Positions 55,128-63,662 of a stretch of DNA of 64,000 nt are shown here, piece by piece. The first letter of the stretch is position 1. Each line of letters opens with the position of its first letter. Under the pieces are notes generated by a model. The model saw only the letters and a list, made by a program, of their open reading frames with translations. It was not told where the DNA came from and did not search any database. This DNA comes from Bradyrhizobium sp. AZCC 2262 (GTDB taxonomy: Bacteria > Pseudomonadota > Alphaproteobacteria > Rhizobiales > Xanthobacteraceae), in the NCBI RefSeq assembly GCF_036924535.1, contig NZ_JAZHRT010000001.1, positions 6,262,001 to 6,326,000 on the forward strand. Direction: 5' to 3'. The position numbers were made by a program, and so were the translations under genes.

Positions 55128-56150
55128 ATGGCAAGGCATCGCGGACGCGGCATCGCATCGATCAACTATCCCATCGGCATGAACCTTGGCGGCGATCCGA
55201 GCCAGGCGCTGGTTCATTCCAACCCCAGCGGCAAGTTCACGGTGTCGCTGTCGTCGATCGATCTCGGCCAGGGCATGAAATCGGTGACGCGGCAGATTTG
55301 CGCCGAGACGCTCGGCGTGCCGGTCGAGGACGTCTATGTCGACACCGCTGACTCCGACACCGGCCCGCACTGCATGGGCTCGTTCGCCTCGCGCGGCACC
55401 CATCGCGTCGGCAACGCCGTCATGGCGGCGGCCAAGGAAGCGCGCGGCGTCATGATGGAGGCAGCCGCCGAGGAGCTGGAGGTCAACGCCGCCGACCTCG
55501 ATACCGACGGGCGCGGCAACATCCACGTCAAGGGCGCGCCGCACCGCTCGATCTCCACCAAGGACGTCGCCATCGCCGCGCAGTTCAAGCAAGGCAAGAC
55601 GATATCCGGACGCGGCATCTTTCTGGTGCCGCTATCGGAGGTGAACCCCGAGACCGGCGAGATGTCCCCCGCCACCTGCTACGCGCACGCCTGCCTGGTC
55701 GCCGAGGTCGAGGTCGACGACGAGACCGGCGAGATCGCGATGGTACGCATGGACAGTGCGTATGAACTGGGCCGCGCGCTCAATCCGCGCCTCGTCGAGC
55801 AGCAGCTCGTCGGCGGCGCGTGGATGGGAATCAGCCACACCCTGTTTGAAACGCCCGAGCCTTATTATCCCGATCCCGCGCATGGCCCGCGCGACTTTGT
55901 CGAGTATCTGATGCCCGGCCCCGGAGACATCTGCCCGCACGATATCGCGGTGCTGGAACGCCCCGCAGCCGACGGACCGTTCGGTGCCAAGGGGCCCGGC
56001 GAGATGTGCGCCAACCCCGTGCTGCCAGCGGTCGCCAACGCCATCTTCAACGCGGTCGGCGTGCGGATGGATGAATTGCCGATCACGCCGGAGAAAGTCT
56101 TGCGGGCGATCAAGGCCCAGGGCGGCGCGCGGCCGCAGGCGCGGCGCTGA
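55128..56150 (+). CDS. Molybdenum hydroxylase large subunit, C-terminal part (split CoxL-like)
   Basis: 340 residues matching the second half of the molybdopterin subunit: GIASINYPIGMNLGGDPSQA, SSIDLGQGMKSVTRQICAE, GPHCMGSFASRGTHRVGNAV, and the catalytic glutamate in FGAKGPGEMCANPVLPAVAN. Its ATG lies two bases after the stop of the N-terminal gene and has its own AGGAGG eight bases upstream, so it is independently translated. The two halves together must form the Mo site. The nicotinate dehydrogenase of Eubacterium barkeri has a similarly divided large subunit (NdhL/NdhM). Substrate here unknown. Confidence 0.9.
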   Translation: MARHRGRGIASINYPIGMNLGGDPSQALVHSNPSGKFTVSLSSIDLGQGMKSVTRQICAETLGVPVEDVYVDTADSDTGPHCMGSFASRGTHRVGNAVMAAAKEARGVMMEAAAEELEVNAADLDTDGRGNIHVKGAPHRSISTKDVAIAAQFKQGKTISGRGIFLVPLSEVNPETGEMSPATCYAHACLVAEVEVDDETGEIAMVRMDSAYELGRALNPRLVEQQLVGGAWMGISHTLFETPEPYYPDPAHGPRDFVEYLMPGPGDICPHDIAVLERPAADGPFGAKGPGEMCANPVLPAVANAIFNAVGVRMDELPITPEKVLRAIKAQGGARPQARR

Positions 56151-56158
56151 GGCACAAC

Positions 56159-57040
56159 ATGACGGTTCGCGGCAACATCGTCGGCATCGATAGTCCCGAG
56201 GCGCTCGAACGGGCGCTGCGGACAGCGTATTACCTCGCTGACGACGGCCTGGCGACGGCGGCCTATCTGGGGCTCGCGCTCGGCAAGCCGCTGCTGCTGG
56301 AAGGCTCGCCCGGTGTCGGCAAGACCGAAGCCGCAAAAGCCATCGCCGCCGTGCTCGGCCGCCGCCTGATCCGGCTGCAATGCTATGAGGGCATCGACGC
56401 ATCAGCCGCGCTTTATGAATGGAACTATCCGCGCCAGATGCTTGCGATCCGCCAGGCCGGCGAAGAGAGCATCGACATCTATGGCGAGACTTTTCTGATC
56501 GAGCGGCCGATGCTCGCGTCCTTGCGCGCGCCTGACTCCACCGTGCTGCTGATCGACGAAATCGACCGCGCCGACCAGGAGTTCGAGGCGTTCCTGCTCG
56601 AATTCCTCTCGGACTTCCAGATTTCCATCCCCGAGCGCGGCACGGTGCGTGCCGCAGAACGGCCCGTTGTCGTGCTGACCTCGAACCGCACCCGCGATCT
56701 GCACGAGGCGTTACGACGGCGCTGCGTCTATCACTGGATCGAGTACCCCACGGCCGAGCGCGAGGCGCGCATCGTGATGATGCGGGCTTCGAGCGTCGCC
56801 GAAGCAACCGCACGCGCCATCGTCGCGGCCGTCGGCAAGCTCCGGCGCGAGCCGCTCAGCAAGGCGCCGGGCATCGCCGAGGCCGTGGATTGGGCCGAAG
56901 CCGCCACGCTGCTGCACGAGCGCGGCGCCCGCTGGCCGGATGCCTTCAAGCGCTCGATCGGCGTTGCGCTGAAGGACGAGGAGGATCTGACCTTCATCTC
57001 CGGCCGGCTCGACGCCCTCATTGCGGAGGCTGCCGCGTGA
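56159..57040 (+). CDS. MoxR-type AAA ATPase (CoxD-like maturation factor)
   Basis: 293 residues: Walker A GSPGVGKTEA (49-58), Walker B TVLLIDEIDRAD, and LTSNRTRDLHEALRRRC as sensor and arginine-finger region. CoxD-type ATPases act with a VWA-domain CoxE in completing the Mo active site of hydroxylases of this family. Its stop overlaps the coxE-like start as GTGA, and it directly follows the large-subunit genes. Confidence 0.9.
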   Translation: MTVRGNIVGIDSPEALERALRTAYYLADDGLATAAYLGLALGKPLLLEGSPGVGKTEAAKAIAAVLGRRLIRLQCYEGIDASAALYEWNYPRQMLAIRQAGEESIDIYGETFLIERPMLASLRAPDSTVLLIDEIDRADQEFEAFLLEFLSDFQISIPERGTVRAAERPVVVLTSNRTRDLHEALRRRCVYHWIEYPTAEREARIVMMRASSVAEATARAIVAAVGKLRREPLSKAPGIAEAVDWAEAATLLHERGARWPDAFKRSIGVALKDEEDLTFISGRLDALIAEAAA

Positions 57041-58155
57041 GCGAAGAATTTCAGCTACCGCACGCGGCCCGCGTCTTCGTCTCCTTTGTCGCGCTGCTGC
57101 GCATCAATGGTTTCGCCGTGGCGCCCGAACAGACAACGGCGTTCCTGGCCGCGATCGAGCTGCTGGGCCCACGCAGCCTCGAAGCCATTCGGCAGGCCGG
57201 GCTGGCGACGCTCGCCCCGCCGCCCGAGCGGCGCGCGACCTACGACCGGCTGTTCGACATCCATTTCATCGGCAGCGAAGCGATCGACCAAGCGGGCGCT
57301 GAAGATGAGGGAGTGGTTCGCCTGCAGGAGGAAGGCCGCGGCGAGGACGAAACGCTGCTGGCCGACGAAGCCAACGAATCAGGACTTGCCGCAGCCCGCG
57401 CCGAGGCGCTGGTCGAACGCCGCTTCGCGGTAAGCGCAACCGGCGATGCCTTACGAAAACTGTCGCGCGAGGCCCCTGCCCGGCTGCCCCGGCGGCGCGG
57501 CCATCGCCGCATGCGCGCCCGCCGCGGCCCCTGGGCCGATCTCCGCCGCACCCTGCGCGAAAGCGTGCGCAACGACGGCGAGGTGCTGCGGCTCGGACGC
57601 CTGAAGCGCCGCGCCCGCCCGCGCAAGGTGTTGTTGCTGATCGACGTCTCCGGTTCGATGAAGGGGCGCACCGACGACAACATGAAGCTCGCGCATGCGC
57701 TATCGCACGCCATCCCTCACGTCGAGGTCTTCACGTTCGGCACAAGGCTCACCCGCGTCAGCCGCGCGCTGCGTCTCAAGCGCCGCGAGCAGGCGCTGTC
57801 CGCCGCCGCCCATCTGGTCAGCGATTGGGACGGCGGCACCCGCATCGGCGACGCGCTGCAGGCGTTCCTGGCGGTGCCAAGATTCGGCAGCTATGCGCGC
57901 GGCGCCGCCGTCGTCATTCTCTCGGATGGCCTTGAGCGCGGCGATCCTTCTGCCTTGCAGGACGCCGTCGCAAGATTGTCGCGGCGCGCCTGGCGGCTGA
58001 GCTGGCTGACGCCGCTCGCCGCCGGTCCCGGTTTTCAACCGCAGACCGAGGCACTGATCGCCATCCGCCGTTTTGTGGATGACCTGGTCGACGGCGGATC
58101 AACCGCCGCGATCGTCTCGCACGTTCTTTCACTTGGACAGAAGAAGGCCGCATGA
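57037..58155 (+). CDS. VWA domain protein (CoxE-like maturation factor)
   Basis: 372 residues. The C-terminal half is a von Willebrand A domain with MIDAS residues D203-V-S-G-S in LLLIDVSGSMKG, an SDWDGGTRIGDAL loop and VVILSDGLERGD. The N-terminal half is helical with an Arg-rich linker (RRRGHRRMRARRGP). It works with the MoxR ATPase in Mo-enzyme maturation. Start is GTG overlapping the previous stop; the next gene overlaps by ATGA. Longer frames to 56890 are out of phase with the ATPase gene and not supported. Confidence 0.9.
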   Translation: MSEEFQLPHAARVFVSFVALLRINGFAVAPEQTTAFLAAIELLGPRSLEAIRQAGLATLAPPPERRATYDRLFDIHFIGSEAIDQAGAEDEGVVRLQEEGRGEDETLLADEANESGLAAARAEALVERRFAVSATGDALRKLSREAPARLPRRRGHRRMRARRGPWADLRRTLRESVRNDGEVLRLGRLKRRARPRKVLLLIDVSGSMKGRTDDNMKLAHALSHAIPHVEVFTFGTRLTRVSRALRLKRREQALSAAAHLVSDWDGGTRIGDALQAFLAVPRFGSYARGAAVVILSDGLERGDPSALQDAVARLSRRAWRLSWLTPLAAGPGFQPQTEALIAIRRFVDDLVDGGSTAAIVSHVLSLGQKKAA

Positions 58156-59042
58156 CCGATATCATCGATGCCCATCATCATATCTGGCGTCAGGCCGACC
58201 TGCCCTGGCTGAGCGGCCCGATGCAGCCGCGCATCTTCGGCCCCTACGAGCCGATCAGGCGCGACTATCCGATCCAGGAATATCTCGGCGACCTCACTGG
58301 CTCCGGGGTGACGCGCTCGGTCTATGTGCAGACCAACTGGGCCAACGACCGCTTCGAGGACGAAACCGCCTGGGTGCAGCAGACCGCGAGAGATCATGGC
58401 TGGCCGCACGCCATCGTCTCCTATGCCGATTTCAATGTCGACGATGTCCGCCCGCAACTCGATCGTCTCGCGCGCTATCCGCTGGTGCGCGGCGTGCGCA
58501 TGCAATTGCACTGGCACGACAACCCGCTCTATCGCTTTGCGGCCCGGCCGGACCTCTGCGCCGATCCAAAAATCCAGCGCAATATCGCCCGGCTCGCCGA
58601 CTACGGCTTCAGCTTCGACCTGCAGGTGTTCGCGCCGCAGATGGCGGGCGCCGCCGGGCTCGCCGAAACCTGTCCCGACGTGACCTTCATCCTGCAGCAT
58701 GCCGGCATGCTGGAAGATCTTTCGCAGGAAGGCCGATCCGCCTGGCGCGCCGGCATGACCCGGCTCGCGGCCTGCCCCAATATCGTTTCAAAACTTTCCG
58801 GGCTCGGCACCTTCATCCATCGCAACGATCCCGCGCATGTATTCGATGTCCTCACCGAGACGGTGACGATCTTCGGCGCCGAGCGCTGCCTGTTCGGATC
58901 CAATTTTCCAATCGAAAAACTTTGGACCAGCTATCGCGAACTGGTGGACGCCTATCTCGCCGCGACGGCGCATCTTCGCGCAGACCAGCGCGATGCAATC
59001 TTAAGAACAACCGCGCTGCGCGTTTATCGGCTGGGAAGTTAA
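58152..59042 (+). CDS. Amidohydrolase family 2 (lactonase/TIM-barrel hydrolase)
   Basis: 296-residue amidohydrolase-2 protein: IIDAHHHIWR with the metal-binding HxH, VRGVRMQLHWHD, VTFILQHAGML, CLFGSNFPIEKLW with the final Asp position replaced by Asn (SNFP; many relatives have SDFP or SNFP). Such enzymes hydrolyse lactones (for example 2-pyrone-4,6-dicarboxylate or sugar lactones) or decarboxylate. It overlaps the coxE-like gene by four bases, so it should act on the product of the Mo hydroxylase. Confidence 0.88.
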   Translation: MTDIIDAHHHIWRQADLPWLSGPMQPRIFGPYEPIRRDYPIQEYLGDLTGSGVTRSVYVQTNWANDRFEDETAWVQQTARDHGWPHAIVSYADFNVDDVRPQLDRLARYPLVRGVRMQLHWHDNPLYRFAARPDLCADPKIQRNIARLADYGFSFDLQVFAPQMAGAAGLAETCPDVTFILQHAGMLEDLSQEGRSAWRAGMTRLAACPNIVSKLSGLGTFIHRNDPAHVFDVLTETVTIFGAERCLFGSNFPIEKLWTSYRELVDAYLAATAHLRADQRDAILRTTALRVYRLGS

Positions 59043-59072
59043 GCGAATAAGAGGATTCGGGGAGAGAGAGAC

Positions 59073-59921
59073 ATGCCGCTTGAAATCAAGATTTTGGATT
59101 ATGGGGATATCGAACTGGAATCGAGCTTTCTCGTGCTCGGCCGCGATTGCGGCCGGACCCGCCGTGTCCTCACGCTCGGCTTTCTGATCGTTGGCGGGCC
59201 CTACCCCGTCGTCATAGACACCGGCTATCGCTCCAACCAGATCATGGAAACACTGGGCATGCGCGGCCTGCAGTTTCACGAGAACATGATCGAGAACCAG
59301 CTCGCGCGTCACGGCGTGCGCATGGGCGATGTCCGCTATGTCTGCCACACCCATCTGCACATCGACCACGCCGGCAAGGACGATTTGTTTCCGATGAACA
59401 CGACGGTCGTGCTCAACCGCAAGGAGCTGGAATACTCCGTCTCCGGCTTGATGCACCCGCAATATCCGGCGCCGGACATCAAGCACCTGATCGACCGCCT
59501 GCACACCAAAAGCGCGCTGCGCTTTCTCGATCTCGAAGTGACCGGCCCGATCGAATTGATGCCGGGCGTCTATTGCGACGCCGCCAACGCGCATACCGAA
59601 GGCTCGATGAACATCCATGTTCATACGGCTGACGGCATCGCCACCATCTGCGGCGACGTCATCTACGATTTCAACGACCAGATCGTCACCCCCTTCAACG
59701 AAATCCACGACGCCGAACCGCGCACAACCGGCAACCACGGCACCAGCAAGCGCGCGGAAAAGGCAGCGATCAAAAAGCTCCTGAGCAGTTCGCGCTATCT
59801 GCTCCCGGTTCACGACCGTCCGGCCAAGATCGAAGGCGGCGTGGTGGTTGGCCGGCTGCACGACCAGGTGCCGGGCCCCGTGGTTCAGAGTCTGCCCCAG
59901 CGCAACTGGTTCCCGGCCTGA
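59073..59921 (+). CDS. Metallo-beta-lactamase-fold hydrolase (lactonase-like)
   Basis: 282 residues with the di-metal motif HTHLHIDHAG (HxHxDH at 94-99), then His in DAANAHTEGSMNIHV and the Asp in ICGDVIYDF. The overall pattern (LTLGFLIVGGPYPVVIDTGY) is close to N-acyl homoserine lactonase-type and other lactone hydrolases. Cytoplasmic, without signal peptide. GGGGAGAGAG precedes the ATG. In this operon a ring-opening lactone or lactam hydrolysis is more likely than quorum quenching, but that is inference. Confidence 0.88.
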   Translation: MPLEIKILDYGDIELESSFLVLGRDCGRTRRVLTLGFLIVGGPYPVVIDTGYRSNQIMETLGMRGLQFHENMIENQLARHGVRMGDVRYVCHTHLHIDHAGKDDLFPMNTTVVLNRKELEYSVSGLMHPQYPAPDIKHLIDRLHTKSALRFLDLEVTGPIELMPGVYCDAANAHTEGSMNIHVHTADGIATICGDVIYDFNDQIVTPFNEIHDAEPRTTGNHGTSKRAEKAAIKKLLSSSRYLLPVHDRPAKIEGGVVVGRLHDQVPGPVVQSLPQRNWFPA

Positions 59922-59943
59922 GCGCCGAGAAAAGGACGGACCG

Positions 59944-61521
59944 ATGACGCATGTCACGCTGCGCCCGGAATTCGAAACCCTGATCGACCCCTACGCGCCG
60001 GTCGGCCAGGTCGGCACTGGCTTCGATTTCACGGAGGGGCCGATCTGGCATCCGGTCCATCACTATCTCCTGTTTTCGGATATGCCCGGCGATGTGCGCC
60101 GGCGATGGGATGCCAAGCGCGGCGTCGTCGAGGCCAAGCGGCCGTCGAACAAATGCAACGGCATGACCTATGACGCCGAGCTCAACCTGATCGTTTGCGA
60201 GCACGCCACCTCTTCCTTGATCCGCGAGCGGCCCGACGGAAGGCGCGAGGTGATCGCCTCGCATTTCGAGAATCAGGAGCTCAACAGCCCGAACGACGTC
60301 TGCGTGCATTCGAGCGGCGCGATCTATTTCAGCGACCCCTGGTATGGCCGCATGCCGGTCTACGGTGTCGAGCGGCCGCGGCAGCTCGGCTTCCAGGGCG
60401 TCTATCGCGTTCCGCCGGGCGGCGGCCCACCAAAACTCGTCGTCGATCGCCATCTGTTCGATCAGCCCAACGGCCTCTGCTTCTCGCCCGACGAACGCCT
60501 GCTCTATGTCAACGACACCGTGCAGGCGCTGATCCGCGTCTTCGATGTCGAAGCCGACGGCTCGCTCGTTAATGCACGCGTCTTCGCCAGCGGCATTCGC
60601 TCCGAACTCGAACCCGGCCTGCCCGACGGCATGAAGTGCGACCAGCGCGGCAATGTCTGGGTCACCGCACCCGGCGGCGTCTGGGTCTATTCGTCGGCCG
60701 GCGAATTGCTCGGCAAGGTGCGCGTGCCCGAACTCGTCGCCAATCTTGCCTGGGGCGGGCCTGAGTTTCGCACGCTCTATCTGACCGCGACCCATTCGGT
60801 CTATGCCATCCCGGTCAAGGCCGGACCGCGCCACGAACCCTATATGAGCGGCCGCGCTTCGACGGGCCCCGATACGGCCTCCGCTGCGCCAACCTCTCCT
60901 CAACTCGCCGGCGGCGACATGCAGCTCGATCCCCGTCGCTGCGCGATGATCATTCAGGATTTGCAGAACGACGTGATCATGGAGGGCGGCGCGTTCGCCG
61001 ATTCCGGCTCGCCCGGCCATGCGCGCCAGCAGCGGGTGGTCGACAATGTCCGCCGCCTCGCCGAGGCGGCGCGGGCGCGCGGAGTCGTCATCATCCATGT
61101 ATGGTTCATCGTCGAGCCCGGCGCGCCCGGCGTCACGCTCAATGCGCCGCTGTTCGAAGGACTGGTCGACAGCGGCGCGATGGTGCGCGGAAGCTGGGGC
61201 GCCGCGCCGGTTTCGGGACTGGAGCCGCGCGCCGGCGATTTCATCGTCGAAAAGATGCGGATGAGCGCCTGGGAAGGCACCAGGCTGGAAACCATCCTTA
61301 AGGCGACCGGCCGCGACATGATCATCAACACCGGCGCCTGGACCAACATGTCGGTCGAGCACACCGCCCGCACCGGCGCCGACAAGGGCTACTTCATGAT
61401 CGTGCCTGAAGACTGCTGCTCGACCATGAACGCCGACTGGCACAACGCCTCCATCAATTTCGCGATGCAGAACGTCGCCGTCGTCACCAACGCCGATGCG
61501 GTCATCAGGGGATTGGGATGA
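59944..61521 (+). CDS. Fusion: SMP-30/gluconolactonase + isochorismatase-family hydrolase
   Basis: 525 residues. Residues 20-295 form an SMP-30/gluconolactonase-type beta-propeller with metal ligands Glu31 (TEGP), Asn117 (NSPND) and Asp228 (LPDG). Residues 332-525 are an isochorismatase-family domain: Asp339 in IIQDLQNDV and Lys437 in VEKMRMSAWEG match the triad, but the nucleophile cysteine position reads GAWTNMSVEHTARTG, with Ser470 in place of Cys. A flexible Ala/Ser/Pro linker joins them. I know no common enzyme with this pairing. A lactone-opening step followed by an amide-type step on the same molecule is suggested. The frame extends upstream to 59848, but the ATG at 59944 follows an AAGG site. 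Confidence 0.88.
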   Translation: MTHVTLRPEFETLIDPYAPVGQVGTGFDFTEGPIWHPVHHYLLFSDMPGDVRRRWDAKRGVVEAKRPSNKCNGMTYDAELNLIVCEHATSSLIRERPDGRREVIASHFENQELNSPNDVCVHSSGAIYFSDPWYGRMPVYGVERPRQLGFQGVYRVPPGGGPPKLVVDRHLFDQPNGLCFSPDERLLYVNDTVQALIRVFDVEADGSLVNARVFASGIRSELEPGLPDGMKCDQRGNVWVTAPGGVWVYSSAGELLGKVRVPELVANLAWGGPEFRTLYLTATHSVYAIPVKAGPRHEPYMSGRASTGPDTASAAPTSPQLAGGDMQLDPRRCAMIIQDLQNDVIMEGGAFADSGSPGHARQQRVVDNVRRLAEAARARGVVIIHVWFIVEPGAPGVTLNAPLFEGLVDSGAMVRGSWGAAPVSGLEPRAGDFIVEKMRMSAWEGTRLETILKATGRDMIINTGAWTNMSVEHTARTGADKGYFMIVPEDCCSTMNADWHNASINFAMQNVAVVTNADAVIRGLG

Positions 61522-61534
61522 ACAGAGCGCGGCC

Positions 61535-62161
61535 ATGCCCAAACTCTTTCATCTGAGCTGCTCACCGCGCGCAGACTCGGAATCCTCCGCCGGCGCGCGG
61601 GTCTTTATCGACCGCTTCCGCCAGGCACGGCCGGACTGGGACATCGACGTGATGAACCTGTGGCGCGATCACCTGCCGGAATTCGAGGGTTATGTACTGG
61701 AAGCCAAATACGCCCGCATCGGCGGGCGGGCGTTCACGGATTCGCAGCGCGATGCCTTTGCGGTCACTGAGCGCATCGCACTCCGGTTCGCGCTCGCGGA
61801 CCGTGTGCTGATTTCGACGCCGATGTGGAATTTTGGCATTCCCTACAAGCTGAAACAATGGATCGACGTCATCACGCAACCCGGGCTGGCGTTCCGCTTC
61901 GATCCCGCGCAAGGATATCTGCCGCTGTTCAAGGACCGGCCGACGGTCGTCATCTTGGCGAGCGGCAGCGATTTCATCACGGGCATGAATCGCGGCCGCA
62001 TTGATATGGCGACCCCCTATCTGCGCGAGGCGCTGCGCTTCATCGGCATCAGCGACGTGCGTTTCGTGCCGATCGGACCGACCACCGGGCCGCTAGAGCC
62101 GATCCGCACCGCACGCCACGGTGCGCATCGGCGGTTGGCCGAGATGGCCGCGCGATTCTGA
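61535..62161 (+). CDS. FMN-dependent NADH:quinone reductase / azoreductase-like
   Basis: 208-residue flavodoxin-like oxidoreductase of the AzoR family: LFHLSCSPRADSESSAGARV for FMN phosphate binding, and ISTPMWNFGIPYKLKQWIDV, the characteristic PMWNFGIP motif. It reduces quinones or azo compounds with NAD(P)H. It starts 13 bases after the fusion hydrolase stop, so it closes the co-directional locus. It could reduce an oxidised aromatic intermediate or re-oxidise cofactor. Confidence 0.87.
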   Translation: MPKLFHLSCSPRADSESSAGARVFIDRFRQARPDWDIDVMNLWRDHLPEFEGYVLEAKYARIGGRAFTDSQRDAFAVTERIALRFALADRVLISTPMWNFGIPYKLKQWIDVITQPGLAFRFDPAQGYLPLFKDRPTVVILASGSDFITGMNRGRIDMATPYLREALRFIGISDVRFVPIGPTTGPLEPIRTARHGAHRRLAEMAARF

Positions 62162-62233
62162 TCCATAGGCTTGGCGGAACCGTAACATTTGCGGCAATAT
62201 GGCACTTACCCGGCTGCGCCGAAGGAGGCCCCC

Positions 62234-63247
62234 TTGAAGTGTTACGAGCTACAGGGACCGAGCGGAATCGATGGACTCGCCCTCGTCGACAAGCCTGTGC
62301 CGGAGCCCCGTGAGAACGAGGTGCTGGTTCGGCTCAGGGCGGCCACGCTGAACTATCGCGATCTTCTCATCGTCAAGGGCGGTTACGGTTCGCGTCAGAA
62401 ATTTCCGCTTGTGCCGGTGTCCGACGGTGCGGGGGTGATCGAGCGCGTTGGCCCGGGCGTGCGGGAATTCGCCGACGGCGACCGCGTCATCGGCAGTTTC
62501 TTCGAAAGCTGGATCAGCGGCGAGCCCAGCGAAGCAAAGATGCGCACAAACCTCGGCGGCGCCGTGGACGGCGTCCTTAGCGAGTATCGGATCTTTCCGA
62601 AGCACGCGCTGGTCAGAACGCCGGAGCACCTCAGTGACATCGAGGCCGCAGCGCTACCCTGCGCCGCGCTCACGGCGTGGAGCGCGGTCGTCAAGCTCGG
62701 TGGCGTGAAACCCGGCGAGACCGTTCTGACACAAGGCAGCGGCGGAGTATCTCTCTTTGCAATTCAGTTTGCGAAAATGTGCGGCGCGCGCGTCATCGCG
62801 ACCTCGTCGAGCGATGCGAAGATCGAACGTCTCAAGATGCTCGGCGCCGACTTCACGTTGAACTACAAAGCGACACCCGACTGGGGAAAGAAAGCCCGCG
62901 AATGGAGCGGCCACGGCGTCGATCTGGTCGTCGAGGTGGGCGGCGTCGGCACGCTGAACGAATCGATCCGGGCGACCAGGATCGGCGGCACGATCGCGTT
63001 CATCGGCGTGCTCGCCGGACCGCCGCCGTCCAACTCGCGGCTGCCATTGATGGTCATGCAACAGCAGCGGCTGCAGGGTGTCACCGTCGGATCGGTCGAG
63101 GACCTCAAGGCGATGGTGGATGGCATCGCGGCAAGTCGCATGAAACCGGTGATCGACAAGACCTTCTCGTTCGATCAGGTGAAACAGGCATTTGCCCATA
63201 TGGAAAGCGGCGCGCATTTCGGCAAAGTGGCGATCGAGATCGGCTGA
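62234..63247 (+). CDS. MDR-family NAD(P)-dependent oxidoreductase (quinone reductase-like)
   Basis: 337 residues, zinc-free MDR type: LNYRDLLIVKGGYG, VPVSDGAGVIERVG, LPCAALTAWSAV, and the cofactor region VLTQGSGGVSLFAIQFAK. No catalytic or structural zinc cysteine set is present. I choose the TTG at 62234 because AAGGAGG lies five bases before it and the protein then begins KCYELQGPSG as relatives do; the frame opens at another TTG at 62189. It is 72 bases after the azoreductase gene and may have its own promoter. Confidence 0.85.
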   Translation: MKCYELQGPSGIDGLALVDKPVPEPRENEVLVRLRAATLNYRDLLIVKGGYGSRQKFPLVPVSDGAGVIERVGPGVREFADGDRVIGSFFESWISGEPSEAKMRTNLGGAVDGVLSEYRIFPKHALVRTPEHLSDIEAAALPCAALTAWSAVVKLGGVKPGETVLTQGSGGVSLFAIQFAKMCGARVIATSSSDAKIERLKMLGADFTLNYKATPDWGKKAREWSGHGVDLVVEVGGVGTLNESIRATRIGGTIAFIGVLAGPPPSNSRLPLMVMQQQRLQGVTVGSVEDLKAMVDGIAASRMKPVIDKTFSFDQVKQAFAHMESGAHFGKVAIEIG

Positions 63248-63662
63248 CCGCGACATTTCGCCATCGACTGCCGATTCCAGCGGGTGGTTCCCGCAGCAAG
63301 ATTTTGCCGGGTTTTGAGCGTATTTCCGCGATCGACAGGCCTCTCAGCGAAGGATCCTCGATGCGCATGGCCACAACTGGCAACACGGAGCGTACAACTC
63401 TTGCTGGTTTCCGGAATTGCCTCCGTCGCCAATAGGCTTTAAATTCGTGGTACACTCGCCTCGTCGAAAATCGGGCGCCGCCCGGCGCTCGCGAGAGCTC
63501 AACGGGATTACAACCGAGCTGGGGTCGCTGCCGTGCGGAAAGCTTGAGGCCTGCCCCCCTTCGATGGCGAGACATGTGAACCGGCTGTGAGCGAGACCAC
63601 CAGCGCTGGAGATGATGCCGCCCGCGCGAAAATTGCAGCGAGCAGCCGGATGGAAATGAATA
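63248..63662. other. Intergenic region, no gene recognised
   Basis: 415 bases before the membrane fusion protein gene. Short frames on both strands have no ribosome site or recognisable domain. It should hold the promoter for the next gene; no specific operator was identified. Confidence 0.5.

Noticed and set aside
53518..55158. 546-codon open frame on the minus strand
   Set aside because: Antisense to the Mo hydroxylase large subunit, which has clear family motifs; the antisense product has none.
53533..56150. Large subunit split explained as a sequencing frameshift
   Set aside because: The second part has its own AGGAGG and ATG right after the first stop, and the first part ends in a long proline-rich tail with no homology; one indel would not restore a continuous family protein without that tail.
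53042..56150. Aerobic CO dehydrogenase (coxMSL) proper
   Set aside because: The AYRCSFR active-site loop of CO dehydrogenase is missing and the large subunit is split, so only the wider hydroxylase family is claimed.
59073..59921. Quorum-quenching AHL lactonase
   Set aside because: The motif fits, but it is common to many MBL-fold lactonases and the gene is embedded in a catabolic operon; no specific evidence for AHL.
59770..61542. 590-codon open frame on the minus strand
   Set aside because: Antisense to the SMP-30-isochorismatase fusion, whose motifs are unambiguous.
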